Source of the DNA: Propionibacterium sp.
Lineage (GTDB): Bacteria; Actinomycetota; Actinomycetes; Propionibacteriales; Propionibacteriaceae
Direction of reading: 5' to 3'
Assembly: GCA_012839035.1 (NCBI GenBank)
Contig: DUOB01000145.1
Location: forward strand, 1-38,219
DNA: 38,219 bases
A program made the translations under genes and the position numbers. Each line of letters begins with the position of its first letter. Positions within the stretch are counted from its first letter, which is position 1. Of this stretch, positions 20,673-28,151 are shown piece by piece. Under the pieces are notes generated by a model. The model was not told where the DNA came from, searched no databases, and saw nothing but the letters and a program-made list of their open reading frames with translations.

Positions 20673-21323
20673 GTGTTTCTGATCAGAGTGTCGTTGCCGG
20701 ACCGCCCCGGCTCGTTGGGGGCTGTCGCCAGCGCGCTCGGAAACGCCGGCGCCGACATCCAATCCGTCGCGATTGTGGGCCGCGAACACGGTCGGGTCGT
20801 CGACGACTTCCTCGTGGACCTGCCGATCGGGATGATGCCGGACTCCGCGGTGAGTGCCTGCACCAGCAACGACGACGTCAAGGTGCTGTGGTGCTCGCGC
20901 TATCCCGGCGGCGCAGGGTTGGAGTCGGATGTCGAGGTGCTCGAACGCATGCTCGCCGACCCCGACAACGCAGCGGAGATCCTCACCGAGGCAGCTCCCC
21001 CGGTCTTCCATTGCCACTGGGCCGTCCTCGTCGACGTCACCGCCCTGCAGGTGGTCCACTCGACGCCGCTGGCACCCGACCTCGATGGTGCCGCGCTGGA
21101 GAAGGTCGGCCCTCTCGACCGGTGCCGCACCACCGATCTCGCTGCCGGGTGGGTGCCCGGGTGGGTCGAGACCGTGATCGCCATCGTTCCGGTCGACGCG
21201 CATCGGACGCTGATCGCCGGTCGTCACGGTGGCCCGGATTTCCTGGCTGCCGAAATGGCGCGCCTGCGCTACCTGGCCGCGCTGATCCCGGTTGGCACAA
21301 CGGACCGGGACGATATGATGTGA
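20673..21323 (+). CDS. ACT-domain amino acid-binding protein
   Basis: The product is about 216 residues and starts at its ACT domain ([20 protein letters not shown], then [12 protein letters not shown]), a fold that binds small molecules such as amino acids. The C-terminal half is less familiar, with a paired strand region [23 protein letters not shown]. It is probably a regulator or sensor; no enzyme domain is seen. The frame is open from 20607, but GTG 20673 starts exactly at the domain. There is no good ribosome site; CAAGAT seven bases before it could be a -10 box for a leaderless message. It diverges from gatC. Confidence 0.75.
   Translation: MFLIRVSLPDRPGSLGAVASALGNAGADIQSVAIVGREHGRVVDDFLVDLPIGMMPDSAVSACTSNDDVKVLWCSRYPGGAGLESDVEVLERMLADPDNAAEILTEAAPPVFHCHWAVLVDVTALQVVHSTPLAPDLDGAALEKVGPLDRCRTTDLAAGWVPGWVETVIAIVPVDAHRTLIAGRHGGPDFLAAEMARLRYLAALIPVGTTDRDDMM
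21292..21319 (+). promoter_or_regulatory. Promoter for the VOC/ABM genes, inside the end of the ACT gene
   Basis: TTGGCA (21292-21297) and TATGAT (21314-21319) are separated by 16 bases and match housekeeping sigma boxes well. Both lie in the last ten codons of the ACT-domain gene, whose stop is at 21321-21323. Transcription would start near 21326 and leave a leader of about 60 nt before the VOC gene. The match is by eye. Confidence 0.55.
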
Positions 21324-21384
21324 AACCCGCCACAGTGGACGGCTCGTAGTCCGGCAATAGCCCAGCGATCGAAAGGCCAGACCC

Positions 21385-22473
21385 ATGGAATTCACTCGAT
21401 TGGCAGGAATCGGGGTCGTCACCGGCGAGCTTGATCGCGCTGCCGAACACTACGCTCGGCTGCTTGATGTGGGCGAATGGACCGTTGACGATTTCTCCGA
21501 CGACCGTCTGTCCGACATGGTGTCGCACGGTCGCCGGACGTCCGGGACGTTTCGGACCGCATTCGGAGAGACCCCGTTCGATCCCGATCGACCGGGCCCG
21601 ATGGGCGCAGAGGCCCGCTCGATCCCGTTCGAACTCGTTCAGCCCACTGGCGGGGAGACCCCCTTCAACGAGTTCCTGCTGTCGATCGGCGAAGGCATCG
21701 CCTTTCTGACCCTGGAAACCGCCGCGAGCGACGCCACGATCGAGCAACACTTCGGCGACCTCAACATTCCCCGGGCCTCATCGATGACGATCGACGGCAG
21801 CACCGCCCGCACCTTCTGGGACACCCGCGCCAGGCTGGGCGGCTATCTTCTGGAGGTCGTCAACCAACCCCGACCGGCCACCGGGACAGTGCGCATCATC
21901 GATGGGGCGTCGTCCCGAAATGGTCACCGCGCCCTGCCCGTCACCGGCATCAATCATTTCGGGGTGATTGTCGATGACCTGATGACCTCCCTGGAGGACT
22001 ATCGGGCGATCCTCGGCATCCAGAAATTCGACGTCAAGACATGGCAGGCGGAGCACGGCCGGTTGGACGCCCCCTACTATCGCGACCACAACCCCGTTGC
22101 CCACGGCTACTTCACGGCACAGGGATTTGCCGGCGATTTCGGCTTCGAGGTGATCCAGGTCAAATACGGCCCGAGTCACTACAACCGCGAGTTCACTGAT
22201 CAACGCGGGCCGGGCATCCACCACGTGTTCCCCTATCTCACGTTCGACAGCAGTGATTGGGACCAATCGGTGGAGGCCATGACAGCGCTGGGGGCTCCCC
22301 TGTGCATGGGCTCCGACCTGCGCGCCGGTGCGGCTGAGTACGGCTATTTCGACACGTTCGACACGCTCGGGGGTTTCCTCATCGAAGGGGTGATCCGGCG
22401 CTCCACCGCCGAACCCAAGTACATGGCTCCCGACTGGACCGTTGATTTCACCACGAAGATCACGGAGGCCTGA
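21385..22473 (+). CDS. Two-domain VOC (glyoxalase/epimerase-type) protein with one degenerate domain
   Basis: The 362-residue protein is a tandem pair of vicinal-oxygen-chelate domains (about 5-160 and 185-340). Domain 2 keeps a full glyoxalase/epimerase-like ligand set: His191 (INHFGVIV), Glu256 (FGFEVIQ), His279 or His280 (GIHHVF) and Glu334 (GFLIEGV). Domain 1 keeps the two Glu (Glu83 in FELVQ, Glu157 in YLLEVV) but has no His at either matching place (GIGVV, GIAFL). The ligand pattern resembles methylmalonyl-CoA epimerase or glyoxalase I more than type I extradiol dioxygenases, though that use is not excluded. AAAGG lies eight bases before the ATG. The next gene starts 1 nt after its stop. 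Its role in the aromatic cluster is unknown: isomerase, epimerase, lyase or dioxygenase are all possible. Confidence 0.8.
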   Translation: MEFTRLAGIGVVTGELDRAAEHYARLLDVGEWTVDDFSDDRLSDMVSHGRRTSGTFRTAFGETPFDPDRPGPMGAEARSIPFELVQPTGGETPFNEFLLSIGEGIAFLTLETAASDATIEQHFGDLNIPRASSMTIDGSTARTFWDTRARLGGYLLEVVNQPRPATGTVRIIDGASSRNGHRALPVTGINHFGVIVDDLMTSLEDYRAILGIQKFDVKTWQAEHGRLDAPYYRDHNPVAHGYFTAQGFAGDFGFEVIQVKYGPSHYNREFTDQRGPGIHHVFPYLTFDSSDWDQSVEAMTALGAPLCMGSDLRAGAAEYGYFDTFDTLGGFLIEGVIRRSTAEPKYMAPDWTVDFTTKITEA

Positions 22474-22474
22474 C

Positions 22475-23218
22475 GTGCTGCGAGTCCTGCATGAATTCGC
22501 CATCCCGGATCCAGGTGCGGAAACGTCGGACACCGCGGCAGACATCACAGCCGAGACCGCCCGCATGCGGTCAGAGCCCGGCTGTGTGACGGCCGAGCTC
22601 TACCGCATGCTGGAGCCGGCGCACGTTCCGGATCATGCCCTCACGTCCGTCTGGGCGAGCGAGCCCGACTATTGGCGCTTCTGGGAAAAGGTGCTCAAGG
22701 GCAGCTATCCAGCACTCAACGCACTCCTCACCGACGACGAGGCCGCGACCGAGTTCTATGCGCGGTCCGCTTTCAAACTCATTGACGGCGTCTGGGGCCC
22801 GGAAGACCTCGTCGGCGAACGCCGAATCTTCTGGCCGGCACGTGGTCCGGTGCGCATCATCATCGAGACGGCCGTCGAGGCAACCGATGCGATGTACGCA
22901 AAGATCGCCGCGGAGATGGCCGAGACTCGGCGCGAGGACGGCTGCCAGACCTACGGGTGGTACGAGAACGTCGAGCTCAAGGGGCATCTGTTGCTGCTCG
23001 AAGTGTGGGCTGATCAGGTGCAATACGACCGGCACTGGCACCTCCGTCTCGCATCGGCGGCATTCGTGGGCGACAATCTGCGCCGCCCAGCCACCCCTCA
23101 GCGCGGGCTCGTATCCCGGGAATTCTATCGGCAGCAGCAGTTTCGCCACCACTACGATCGGTGGCTGCCCAGTGATCCCATGGCCGCCGCCACCACCATC
23201 GAGTTTCCTGCGACCTGA
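22475..23218 (+). CDS. Tandem ABM-type (dimeric alpha-beta barrel) protein, function unknown
   Basis: The 247-residue protein has two copies of an antibiotic-biosynthesis-monooxygenase-like domain. Copy 1 has LRVLHEFAIPD, then ARMRSEPGCVTAELYRMLE and LTSVWASEPDYWRFW. Copy 2 has VRIIIETAVEA, then TRREDGCQTYGWYENVE and LLLLEVWADQVQYDRHW. The shared pattern of a PGC/DGC-x-T turn followed by a Trp-containing strand supports internal duplication. ABM proteins can oxygenate aromatic quinols without cofactor, but many are isomerases, haem-binding proteins or of unknown role. The start is GTG 22475: GGAGG lies six bases upstream inside the end of the VOC gene, so the two are coupled. It ends before a 400-bp gap with a terminator. 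Confidence 0.75.
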   Translation: MLRVLHEFAIPDPGAETSDTAADITAETARMRSEPGCVTAELYRMLEPAHVPDHALTSVWASEPDYWRFWEKVLKGSYPALNALLTDDEAATEFYARSAFKLIDGVWGPEDLVGERRIFWPARGPVRIIIETAVEATDAMYAKIAAEMAETRREDGCQTYGWYENVELKGHLLLLEVWADQVQYDRHWHLRLASAAFVGDNLRRPATPQRGLVSREFYRQQQFRHHYDRWLPSDPMAAATTIEFPAT

Positions 23219-23294
23219 CCCTGCCGGGCCATGCCCGCAATCCCCTTTGGCAGCAGGGCAATGGACGGAGTGCTCGGGCGCGTTCCTGATAGCC

Positions 23295-23311
23295 ATCGGG
23301 AATTCCCCGAT
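23295..23311. promoter_or_regulatory. Inverted repeat ATCGGG-N5-CCCGAT
   Basis: The arms at 23295-23300 and 23306-23311 are perfect complements, separated by AATTC. It lies between the ABM gene end and the terminator hairpin. It may be an operator half-site pair or a minor RNA fold. No regulator is assigned. Confidence 0.3.
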
Positions 23312-23342
23312 TACTGAGGTGACTCCGCGGCACTCACAAGCA

Positions 23343-23374
23343 CTCGTTGCGCCAGGTGGCGCAACGAGGGTTTT
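23343..23374 (+). terminator. Rho-independent-type terminator, 11-bp perfect stem
   Basis: CTCGTTGCGCC (23343-23353), a 4-base loop AGGT, and GGCGCAACGAG (23358-23368) form a perfect 11-bp stem, followed by GG and four T (23371-23374). It lies about 125 nt after the ABM gene and about 245 nt before the dioxygenase operon. It should end the VOC-ABM transcript and separate the two transcription units. Confidence 0.8.
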
Positions 23375-23501
23375 CATGTTCAGGCAATCCGGATACGGGG
23401 CAGGCGGGACAGCAGCACGATGATCGAACCCTGAGGTGCCATGCACACCGATGCACGCCGAGCAACATCACTCGACGTCGTTTCAAGCCAAGATCAACTC
23501 A

Positions 23502-23531
23502 ATCGGTTGCTCCAGGCACGGCGAAACCGAT
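23502..23531. promoter_or_regulatory. Inverted repeat ATCGGTT-N16-AACCGAT
   Basis: Perfect 7-base arms lie at 23502-23508 and 23525-23531, about 90 to 115 bp before the dioxygenase alpha-subunit start, where an operator would be expected. Arm centres are 23 bases apart, about two helical turns, so a dimeric regulator could touch one face of the DNA. No regulator gene is in the cluster. Confidence 0.4.
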
Positions 23532-23619
23532 AGCGTCGGCGTAACCGTGATGAAGCAACGACAGGTGCCGGCTTGCTCGACGGCGCAGCCAAATACGGTG
23601 GGGACAAAGGAGTCTTTTG

Positions 23620-24933
23620 ATGACAGACATCAATCAACTCGTGGATCTGGATGCCGGCAAACTCAGCGGCCACATTTTCACTGACGAAGCCATCTATCAG
23701 CAAGAGCTTGAAAAGGTCTTCGGGCGGGTGTGGAATTTCCTCGCCCATGACTCGATGATTCCCAAGGCCGGAGATTTCATTCAGAACTACATCGGCGAGG
23801 ACCCCGTGCTGGTTGTCCGGCAGAAGGACGGACAGGTTCGAGCCTGGCTCAACCAGTGCCGCCACCGCGGCATGCGCATCTGCCGAGTGGACAAGGGCAA
23901 GGCCAAGGCGTTCACCTGCACCTTCCACGGCTGGTCCTATGGCCTCGACGGCAGCCTGATCCAGGTGCCGCGCCAGGATTCTTCCTATCCGGAATCCTTC
24001 AATCGCGAAGAATACGGCGCTCGACCGGTTCGCCTGGAGAATTACAAGGGCTTCTGGTTTGGCACGTGGGACGAGGAGGCGCCGTCGTTCGAGGAATACC
24101 TGGGCAGCGCCAAATACTATTTGGACGGCTATATCGATCGCTGGGACGGCGGCATGGAGGCCGTCGCGTTCCATCGTTGGGTGCTGCCGAACAACTGGAA
24201 GTTCATGGCCGAACAGCCGACCTCGGACATGCAGCATTCGGAAATCAGCCACGTGTCGGCAGCCACGGTGCTCAACAAGGGTTCCGACTCGTCCGACCGC
24301 ACGGCCCGCGGCGAGAATCCAACGGGACGACAGTTCTTCTCCGACTATGGCCATGGTGGTGCTTGGTATGGCCTGAAGGGCGCGGAAGTGGCCAACACCG
24401 GTCCGGCCATGCAGCGATTCGAGGCCCAGCCGGAGATCGCTGAACAGATTGACAAGCGGCTGGGCGACAACCGTGAAGTTCGCGGTCACCTCAACATTTG
24501 GCCCACCTTCATGGTGCTCGGCAACTACACCATTCGGGTTACCCACCCGCGCGGTCCGAACGAGCAGGAGATCTGGGCCTGGACGTTCGTGCCCTCGGAC
24601 GCGTCCGACGAGATCAAGGACTCGATCCGCAAGGACGTCATGCGCACGTTCACCCCGGGCGGCATGTTCGAGGGCGACGATGCGCTGAACTGGGAGGAGA
24701 TGCAGGAAGTCCTGAAGGGTCGCAAGGCACGGGACTCGGGCTTCACCTATCGGATGATCGGCTCCCCCATTCAGTGGGACGAAGGCCCCTATCCCGGCGG
24801 CAGCAGCTCGAACGTCTTCTCTGACAACGCTGCCATCAACATGTATCGGAGCTACGTCGACATGATGAACGCGGAGTCGTGGGCAGAACTCAAGGACCTG
24901 CGCGACGCAAACCGCATGGGACCGACCACCTGA
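23620..24933 (+). CDS. Aromatic ring-hydroxylating Rieske dioxygenase, alpha (catalytic) subunit
   Basis: The 437-residue subunit adds both atoms of O2 to an aromatic ring. The Rieske centre is Cys80-x-His82 (NQCRHRGMRIC) and Cys100-x2-His103 (FTCTFHGWSYG). The mononuclear iron site follows NNWKFMAEQ: Asp203 as electron-transfer bridge, His206 and His211 (SDMQHSEISH), with Asp353 or Asp354 (EGDDALNW) as third ligand. The residue before His206 is Gln where many relatives have Tyr. Length and the separate beta subunit, ferredoxin and reductase fit a three-component class such as biphenyl, phenylpropionate or phthalate dioxygenases. Substrate cannot be read. AAAGGAG precedes ATG 23620; TTG 23617 is an unlikely alternative. 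It is the first gene of a six-gene operon. Confidence 0.93.
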   Translation: MTDINQLVDLDAGKLSGHIFTDEAIYQQELEKVFGRVWNFLAHDSMIPKAGDFIQNYIGEDPVLVVRQKDGQVRAWLNQCRHRGMRICRVDKGKAKAFTCTFHGWSYGLDGSLIQVPRQDSSYPESFNREEYGARPVRLENYKGFWFGTWDEEAPSFEEYLGSAKYYLDGYIDRWDGGMEAVAFHRWVLPNNWKFMAEQPTSDMQHSEISHVSAATVLNKGSDSSDRTARGENPTGRQFFSDYGHGGAWYGLKGAEVANTGPAMQRFEAQPEIAEQIDKRLGDNREVRGHLNIWPTFMVLGNYTIRVTHPRGPNEQEIWAWTFVPSDASDEIKDSIRKDVMRTFTPGGMFEGDDALNWEEMQEVLKGRKARDSGFTYRMIGSPIQWDEGPYPGGSSSNVFSDNAAINMYRSYVDMMNAESWAELKDLRDANRMGPTT

Positions 24934-24969
24934 CCACCCGACCCTGAGCACCATACAAAGAGGTATGAC

Positions 24970-25518
24970 ATGACCGAAACCTTGGCATCGCGTCTCGCAG
25001 CAGTCGACGCGACCGACGAGCGCGCCCTCACCCGTTTCCTGTATTACGAAGCTGAGACACTGGACGACTGGCAATTTGCGCAGTGGCTCGATTTCTTCGC
25101 CGAAGATTGCCTCTATTGGGCACCGACCCAGCTGGACCGGTTGCCGCGCGAACGCGCTCACCGGATTTCGGAGCTCGGCACCTCGGTCTATTTCGAAGAG
25201 ACCAAAGCCCAGCTCAAACAGCGGGTCGACCGGTTGCTGACCGACCAGGCCTGGGGCGAAGCACCACCCTCCAGGGCCCGTCACTTCGTGACCAACGTGC
25301 GGGTGGACAAGGGTGAGGGCAACGATGAGTTCATCGTCAAGTCCAACATCCTGGCTTATCGATCCATGGGGCAACGCTCCCAGGACTTCATCACCGGAAC
25401 CCGCACGGACCGTATCCGGCGCGCCGGGGAATCCCGCTGGGGATTCGAGATCGTGGAACGCCGGATACTGTTCGACATGTCGACGATCCTGATCAAGAAC
25501 CTGTCCCTGTTCTACTGA
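24970..25518 (+). CDS. Aromatic ring-hydroxylating dioxygenase, beta subunit
   Basis: The 182-residue protein is a cone-shaped NTF2-like/SnoaL-like subunit that supports the alpha trimer in alpha3-beta3 dioxygenases. Signatures are FLYYEAETLDDWQFAQWLDFFAED early on, RARHFVTNVRV in the middle and a terminal ILIKNLSLFY strand, as in biphenyl- and phenylpropionate-type beta subunits. It follows the alpha subunit by 36 nt with an AAGAGG ribosome site. It has no catalytic residues. Confidence 0.92.
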   Translation: MTETLASRLAAVDATDERALTRFLYYEAETLDDWQFAQWLDFFAEDCLYWAPTQLDRLPRERAHRISELGTSVYFEETKAQLKQRVDRLLTDQAWGEAPPSRARHFVTNVRVDKGEGNDEFIVKSNILAYRSMGQRSQDFITGTRTDRIRRAGESRWGFEIVERRILFDMSTILIKNLSLFY

Positions 25519-25546
25519 GAATTCCCCAACGCTCCAAGGAGAACTG

Positions 25547-25915
25547 ATGAGCGAACCAATCAAGGTGGCCAGCGTAGGAGATATCGATGACGAGGAATCC
25601 CTCATCGTGCCGGCCGAAGACACGGGGCACGATGACGCGATTGCGGTCATCTTCTCCGACGGGAACTACTACGCGATCGATGACACCTGCACCCACGAAG
25701 ATGCCTCTCTGGGTGATGGCTGGATCGAGGGTGATGAAGTGGAGTGCCCGATTCATGCCGCCAAGTTCTCCTTGTGCACGGGGTCCGCTCTGTGCCTGCC
25801 TGCCAGCAAACCTGTCCGGACGCACCGAGTCGAGGTCCGCGGTGACGAGATCTGGCTCTATCCCGGAGTCCCGCTCGAAGGCGCTGAACTGGCCGGTGAC
25901 GGGAGTGCGTCATGA
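25547..25915 (+). CDS. Rieske-type ferredoxin of the dioxygenase system
   Basis: The 122-residue protein has the 2Fe-2S Rieske ligands Cys48-x-His50 (DTCTHEDASL) and Cys67-x2-His70 (VECPIHAAKF), as in BphF/HcaC-type ferredoxins. It carries electrons from the reductase to the alpha subunit. The length slightly exceeds the usual 105-110 residues through a C-terminal tail. AAGGAG lies before the ATG. Its stop overlaps the reductase ATG by 4 nt. Confidence 0.93.
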   Translation: MSEPIKVASVGDIDDEESLIVPAEDTGHDDAIAVIFSDGNYYAIDDTCTHEDASLGDGWIEGDEVECPIHAAKFSLCTGSALCLPASKPVRTHRVEVRGDEIWLYPGVPLEGAELAGDGSAS

Positions 25916-27147
25916 GCAGCACGGTTATTCCGGAATCCGTCCTGATCGCGGGCGGTGGGCTGGCAGGCTTCAGCGTTGCCCAAGAATTGCGCAAGCGCGG
26001 ATATGAGGGCGAGATCACGCTCGTTGACCCGGAGGGTCTTCCCTATGACCGTCCTCCGCTGAGCAAGGAATACTTGGACGGCAGTGTGGCGGCGGACAAT
26101 CTTCCGTTCGTCGCAGAGTCCTGGTTCGAGGAGAATGCGGTCGAGGTCGTGGTCGACCACGTAACCGGGATCACCCCTGACACCGGTGTGGTCACCGGTG
26201 CCGGGGGTGAGCTGTGGACTGCCGACGCCATCGTGCTCGCCACCGGGGGGCGGGCACGCACACTGCCCGTGCCCGGTGGCGATCTGCCGGGTGTCATTCA
26301 GCTTCGGACCAAGGAAGACGCAGATCACCTGCGGACATTCCTGGCTCCGGGGAAGCGACTGGCGATCATTGGGGGCGGTCTGATCGGCGCGGAAGTGGCG
26401 TCGACCGCAGTCAAGGCCGGGGCCACGGTGACGCTGATTGAGCCGGCCGGGGTCCCGGCGGCCATCGTGATGGGCCAGACGATTGCGCTCTATCTGCATG
26501 GTCTGCACGAGGCGCACGGAGTCAACGTCATCGCCAAGCCGACCAGCGCCATCCGGCGCGAGGGCGATGAATGGATCGTCGTGATCGATGGTGGTCCACA
26601 GGAGGGCGGCTCCGAGGTGAAAGCAGACGCGGTCTTGGTGGCGATAGGCATCGTCCCCAACGTGTCGCTGGCTCTTGACGCCGGACTGGATGTCGACAAC
26701 GGCATCCTCGTTGATCAGTCGCAACGCACCTCTCACGAGCGGGTCTATGCGGTGGGCGATATCGCCCGCCACCGCGCGCCCGATGGTTCCCTGCTGCACC
26801 GGCACGAGCATTGGCAGTCCGCGATGCAGAGCGGACAAACCGCAGCCGCTGCCATGCTCGGTCAGGAGCTGCCGGTGCACCCAGCTCCGTGGATGTGGTC
26901 CGACCGCTACGATCATCATGTGGAAGCCGTCGGCTCCATGGCGCGGGGTCATTTGGTGGTACGCGAGCGCGACGGCAAGCCCTGGGTCTCCTTCCTCTTG
27001 GACGATGACGGCCGACTGCTCGGCGCTGCGGCGATCGATGGTGGCATTGCCATTCGAGCCGCTCAACGGATGATTGATCGCGGCACCGTGGTGGACCCGG
27101 CTCAGCTCGCCGACCCTGCCGTCAACCTCAAGAAGTTGGCTCGCTGA
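25912..27147 (+). CDS. Ferredoxin reductase of the dioxygenase system (FAD, NAD(P)H)
   Basis: The 411-residue flavoprotein has the FAD motif IAGGGLAGFSVAQ (Gly14-19), then YDRPPLSKEYL, and a second dinucleotide motif AIIGGGLIGAEVAS (Gly154-159) for NAD(P)H. The C-terminal part has VYAVGDIARHR and a reductase C-terminal domain with HWQSAMQSGQTAA. This is the BphG/HcaD type of reductase that feeds a Rieske ferredoxin. The start overlaps the ferredoxin gene by 4 nt, so expression is coupled. The next gene begins 16 nt after its stop. Confidence 0.93.
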   Translation: MSSTVIPESVLIAGGGLAGFSVAQELRKRGYEGEITLVDPEGLPYDRPPLSKEYLDGSVAADNLPFVAESWFEENAVEVVVDHVTGITPDTGVVTGAGGELWTADAIVLATGGRARTLPVPGGDLPGVIQLRTKEDADHLRTFLAPGKRLAIIGGGLIGAEVASTAVKAGATVTLIEPAGVPAAIVMGQTIALYLHGLHEAHGVNVIAKPTSAIRREGDEWIVVIDGGPQEGGSEVKADAVLVAIGIVPNVSLALDAGLDVDNGILVDQSQRTSHERVYAVGDIARHRAPDGSLLHRHEHWQSAMQSGQTAAAAMLGQELPVHPAPWMWSDRYDHHVEAVGSMARGHLVVRERDGKPWVSFLLDDDGRLLGAAAIDGGIAIRAAQRMIDRGTVVDPAQLADPAVNLKKLAR

Positions 27148-27163
27148 CCCGAAAGGCACGACC

Positions 27164-28105
27164 ATGACATTGGCTTTGCTGTGCAGTTCACACAGCCCTC
27201 TGATGGACTTCAACGATCCGGGCGACCTGGTCAAAAGCGAAGTGGACGGCGTTTTCGCCAGAGCCCGCGAGTTCGTGGCCGACTTCGACCCCACCTTGGT
27301 GGTGTCGTTCGGACCTGACCACTACAACGGCTTCTTCTATGACCTGATGCCTCCGTTCGCCGTCTGTTATGCCGGTGTCGGGGTGGGCGACTATGGGACT
27401 CAAGAAGGTCCCTTCGATGTGCCAGAGGACATCGCACACGGCATGACCGAGCACGCGCAACAGGCCGGCATCGACATGACGATCAGCCGGGCAGCCCAGC
27501 TGGATCATGGGGCGGTTCAGATTCCCCAATTGGTCCTTGGTGGGATCGACCGTTGTCCTACCGTCCCGGTGTTCGTCAATGGCGTGTCGGCACCTTTCGT
27601 GCCGATGCAACGGATCCGCCTGATGGGCGCTGCCCTGGGGGAATACCTCAGCGGACTGGACGAGCGGGTCCTGCTGATCGGCTCCGGCGGACTGTCCCAC
27701 GACCCACCCGTGCCCAGGTGGGCGACCGCTACCGATCAGCAGAAGGAGTTCTTGCTGAGTGGCCGAAACCCGACCCCGGAGGCCCGGGCCGCTCGTCAAG
27801 AGCGCGTGATCTCGGGTGGGAAAGCGTTCGCGGCAGGAGAGGCCCCCCATATCCGGGAGCTCAATCCGGCCTGGGACGAGGAATTCATGGATGTGTGCGC
27901 CTCCGGGGACTCCCAGCGATTCGACGCCTATACCGCCGAGCAGATGGTGTTGGATGCCGGGAATTCTGCCCACGAGGTGCGGTGCTGGGTGGCCGCCTGT
28001 TCGGCCATGGCTGCCGCCGGACCCTATCGCGTGACGGATCGCTACTATCGCGCGATCCCGGAATGGATCGCCGGCTTCGGCTATCTGGCTGCTCTTTCCG
28101 CATGA
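27164..28105 (+). CDS. mhpB: MhpB-type extradiol ring-cleavage dioxygenase (LigB superfamily)
   Basis: The 313-residue enzyme closely follows E. coli MhpB, a 2,3-dihydroxyphenylpropionate 1,2-dioxygenase, in length and in most motifs: SSHSPL (His10), FGPDHYNGFFYDLMPPF (His53), LDHGAVQIP (His115), GSGGLSHDPPVP (His179) and IPEWIAGFGYL at the end. His115 and His179 fall at the same numbers as the catalytic pair reported for MhpB. It should cleave a catechol with a side chain next to the diol, using Fe(II). The frame is open from 27074, but ATG 27164 has AAAGG seven bases upstream and matches the family. The exact substrate is unknown. Confidence 0.92.
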   Translation: MTLALLCSSHSPLMDFNDPGDLVKSEVDGVFARAREFVADFDPTLVVSFGPDHYNGFFYDLMPPFAVCYAGVGVGDYGTQEGPFDVPEDIAHGMTEHAQQAGIDMTISRAAQLDHGAVQIPQLVLGGIDRCPTVPVFVNGVSAPFVPMQRIRLMGAALGEYLSGLDERVLLIGSGGLSHDPPVPRWATATDQQKEFLLSGRNPTPEARAARQERVISGGKAFAAGEAPHIRELNPAWDEEFMDVCASGDSQRFDAYTAEQMVLDAGNSAHEVRCWVAACSAMAAAGPYRVTDRYYRAIPEWIAGFGYLAALSA

Positions 28106-28151
28106 CCAGGAAAGACCCCACTCGCCTAATTTCTCGAGAAGGATCTTGATC

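Larger units (their letters stand above)
23219..23619. other. 401-bp non-coding gap before the dioxygenase operon
   Basis: No convincing gene is present; short frames here have non-coding composition. It contains an ATCGGG/CCCGAT inverted repeat, a strong hairpin terminator and an ATCGGTT/AACCGAT inverted repeat, described separately. Possible -35/-10 pairs for the downstream operon are TTGCTC with TAGCGT (18-base spacing) and TTGCTC with TACGGT (15-base spacing), both weak. No regulator gene is found here. A strong ribosome site (AAAGGAG) ends the gap. Confidence 0.7.

Noticed and set aside
21385-22473. Calling the VOC gene a type I extradiol dioxygenase
   Set aside because: The residue pattern has four ligand positions in domain 2 with an epimerase/glyoxalase context, and an MhpB-type ring-cleavage enzyme is already present; the role was left open.
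23494-25650. 718-residue open frame on the minus strand
   Set aside because: It is antisense to the Rieske alpha and beta genes and covers their conserved codons in shadow.
25858-27294. 478-residue open frame on the minus strand
   Set aside because: It is antisense to the ferredoxin reductase gene, with no motif.
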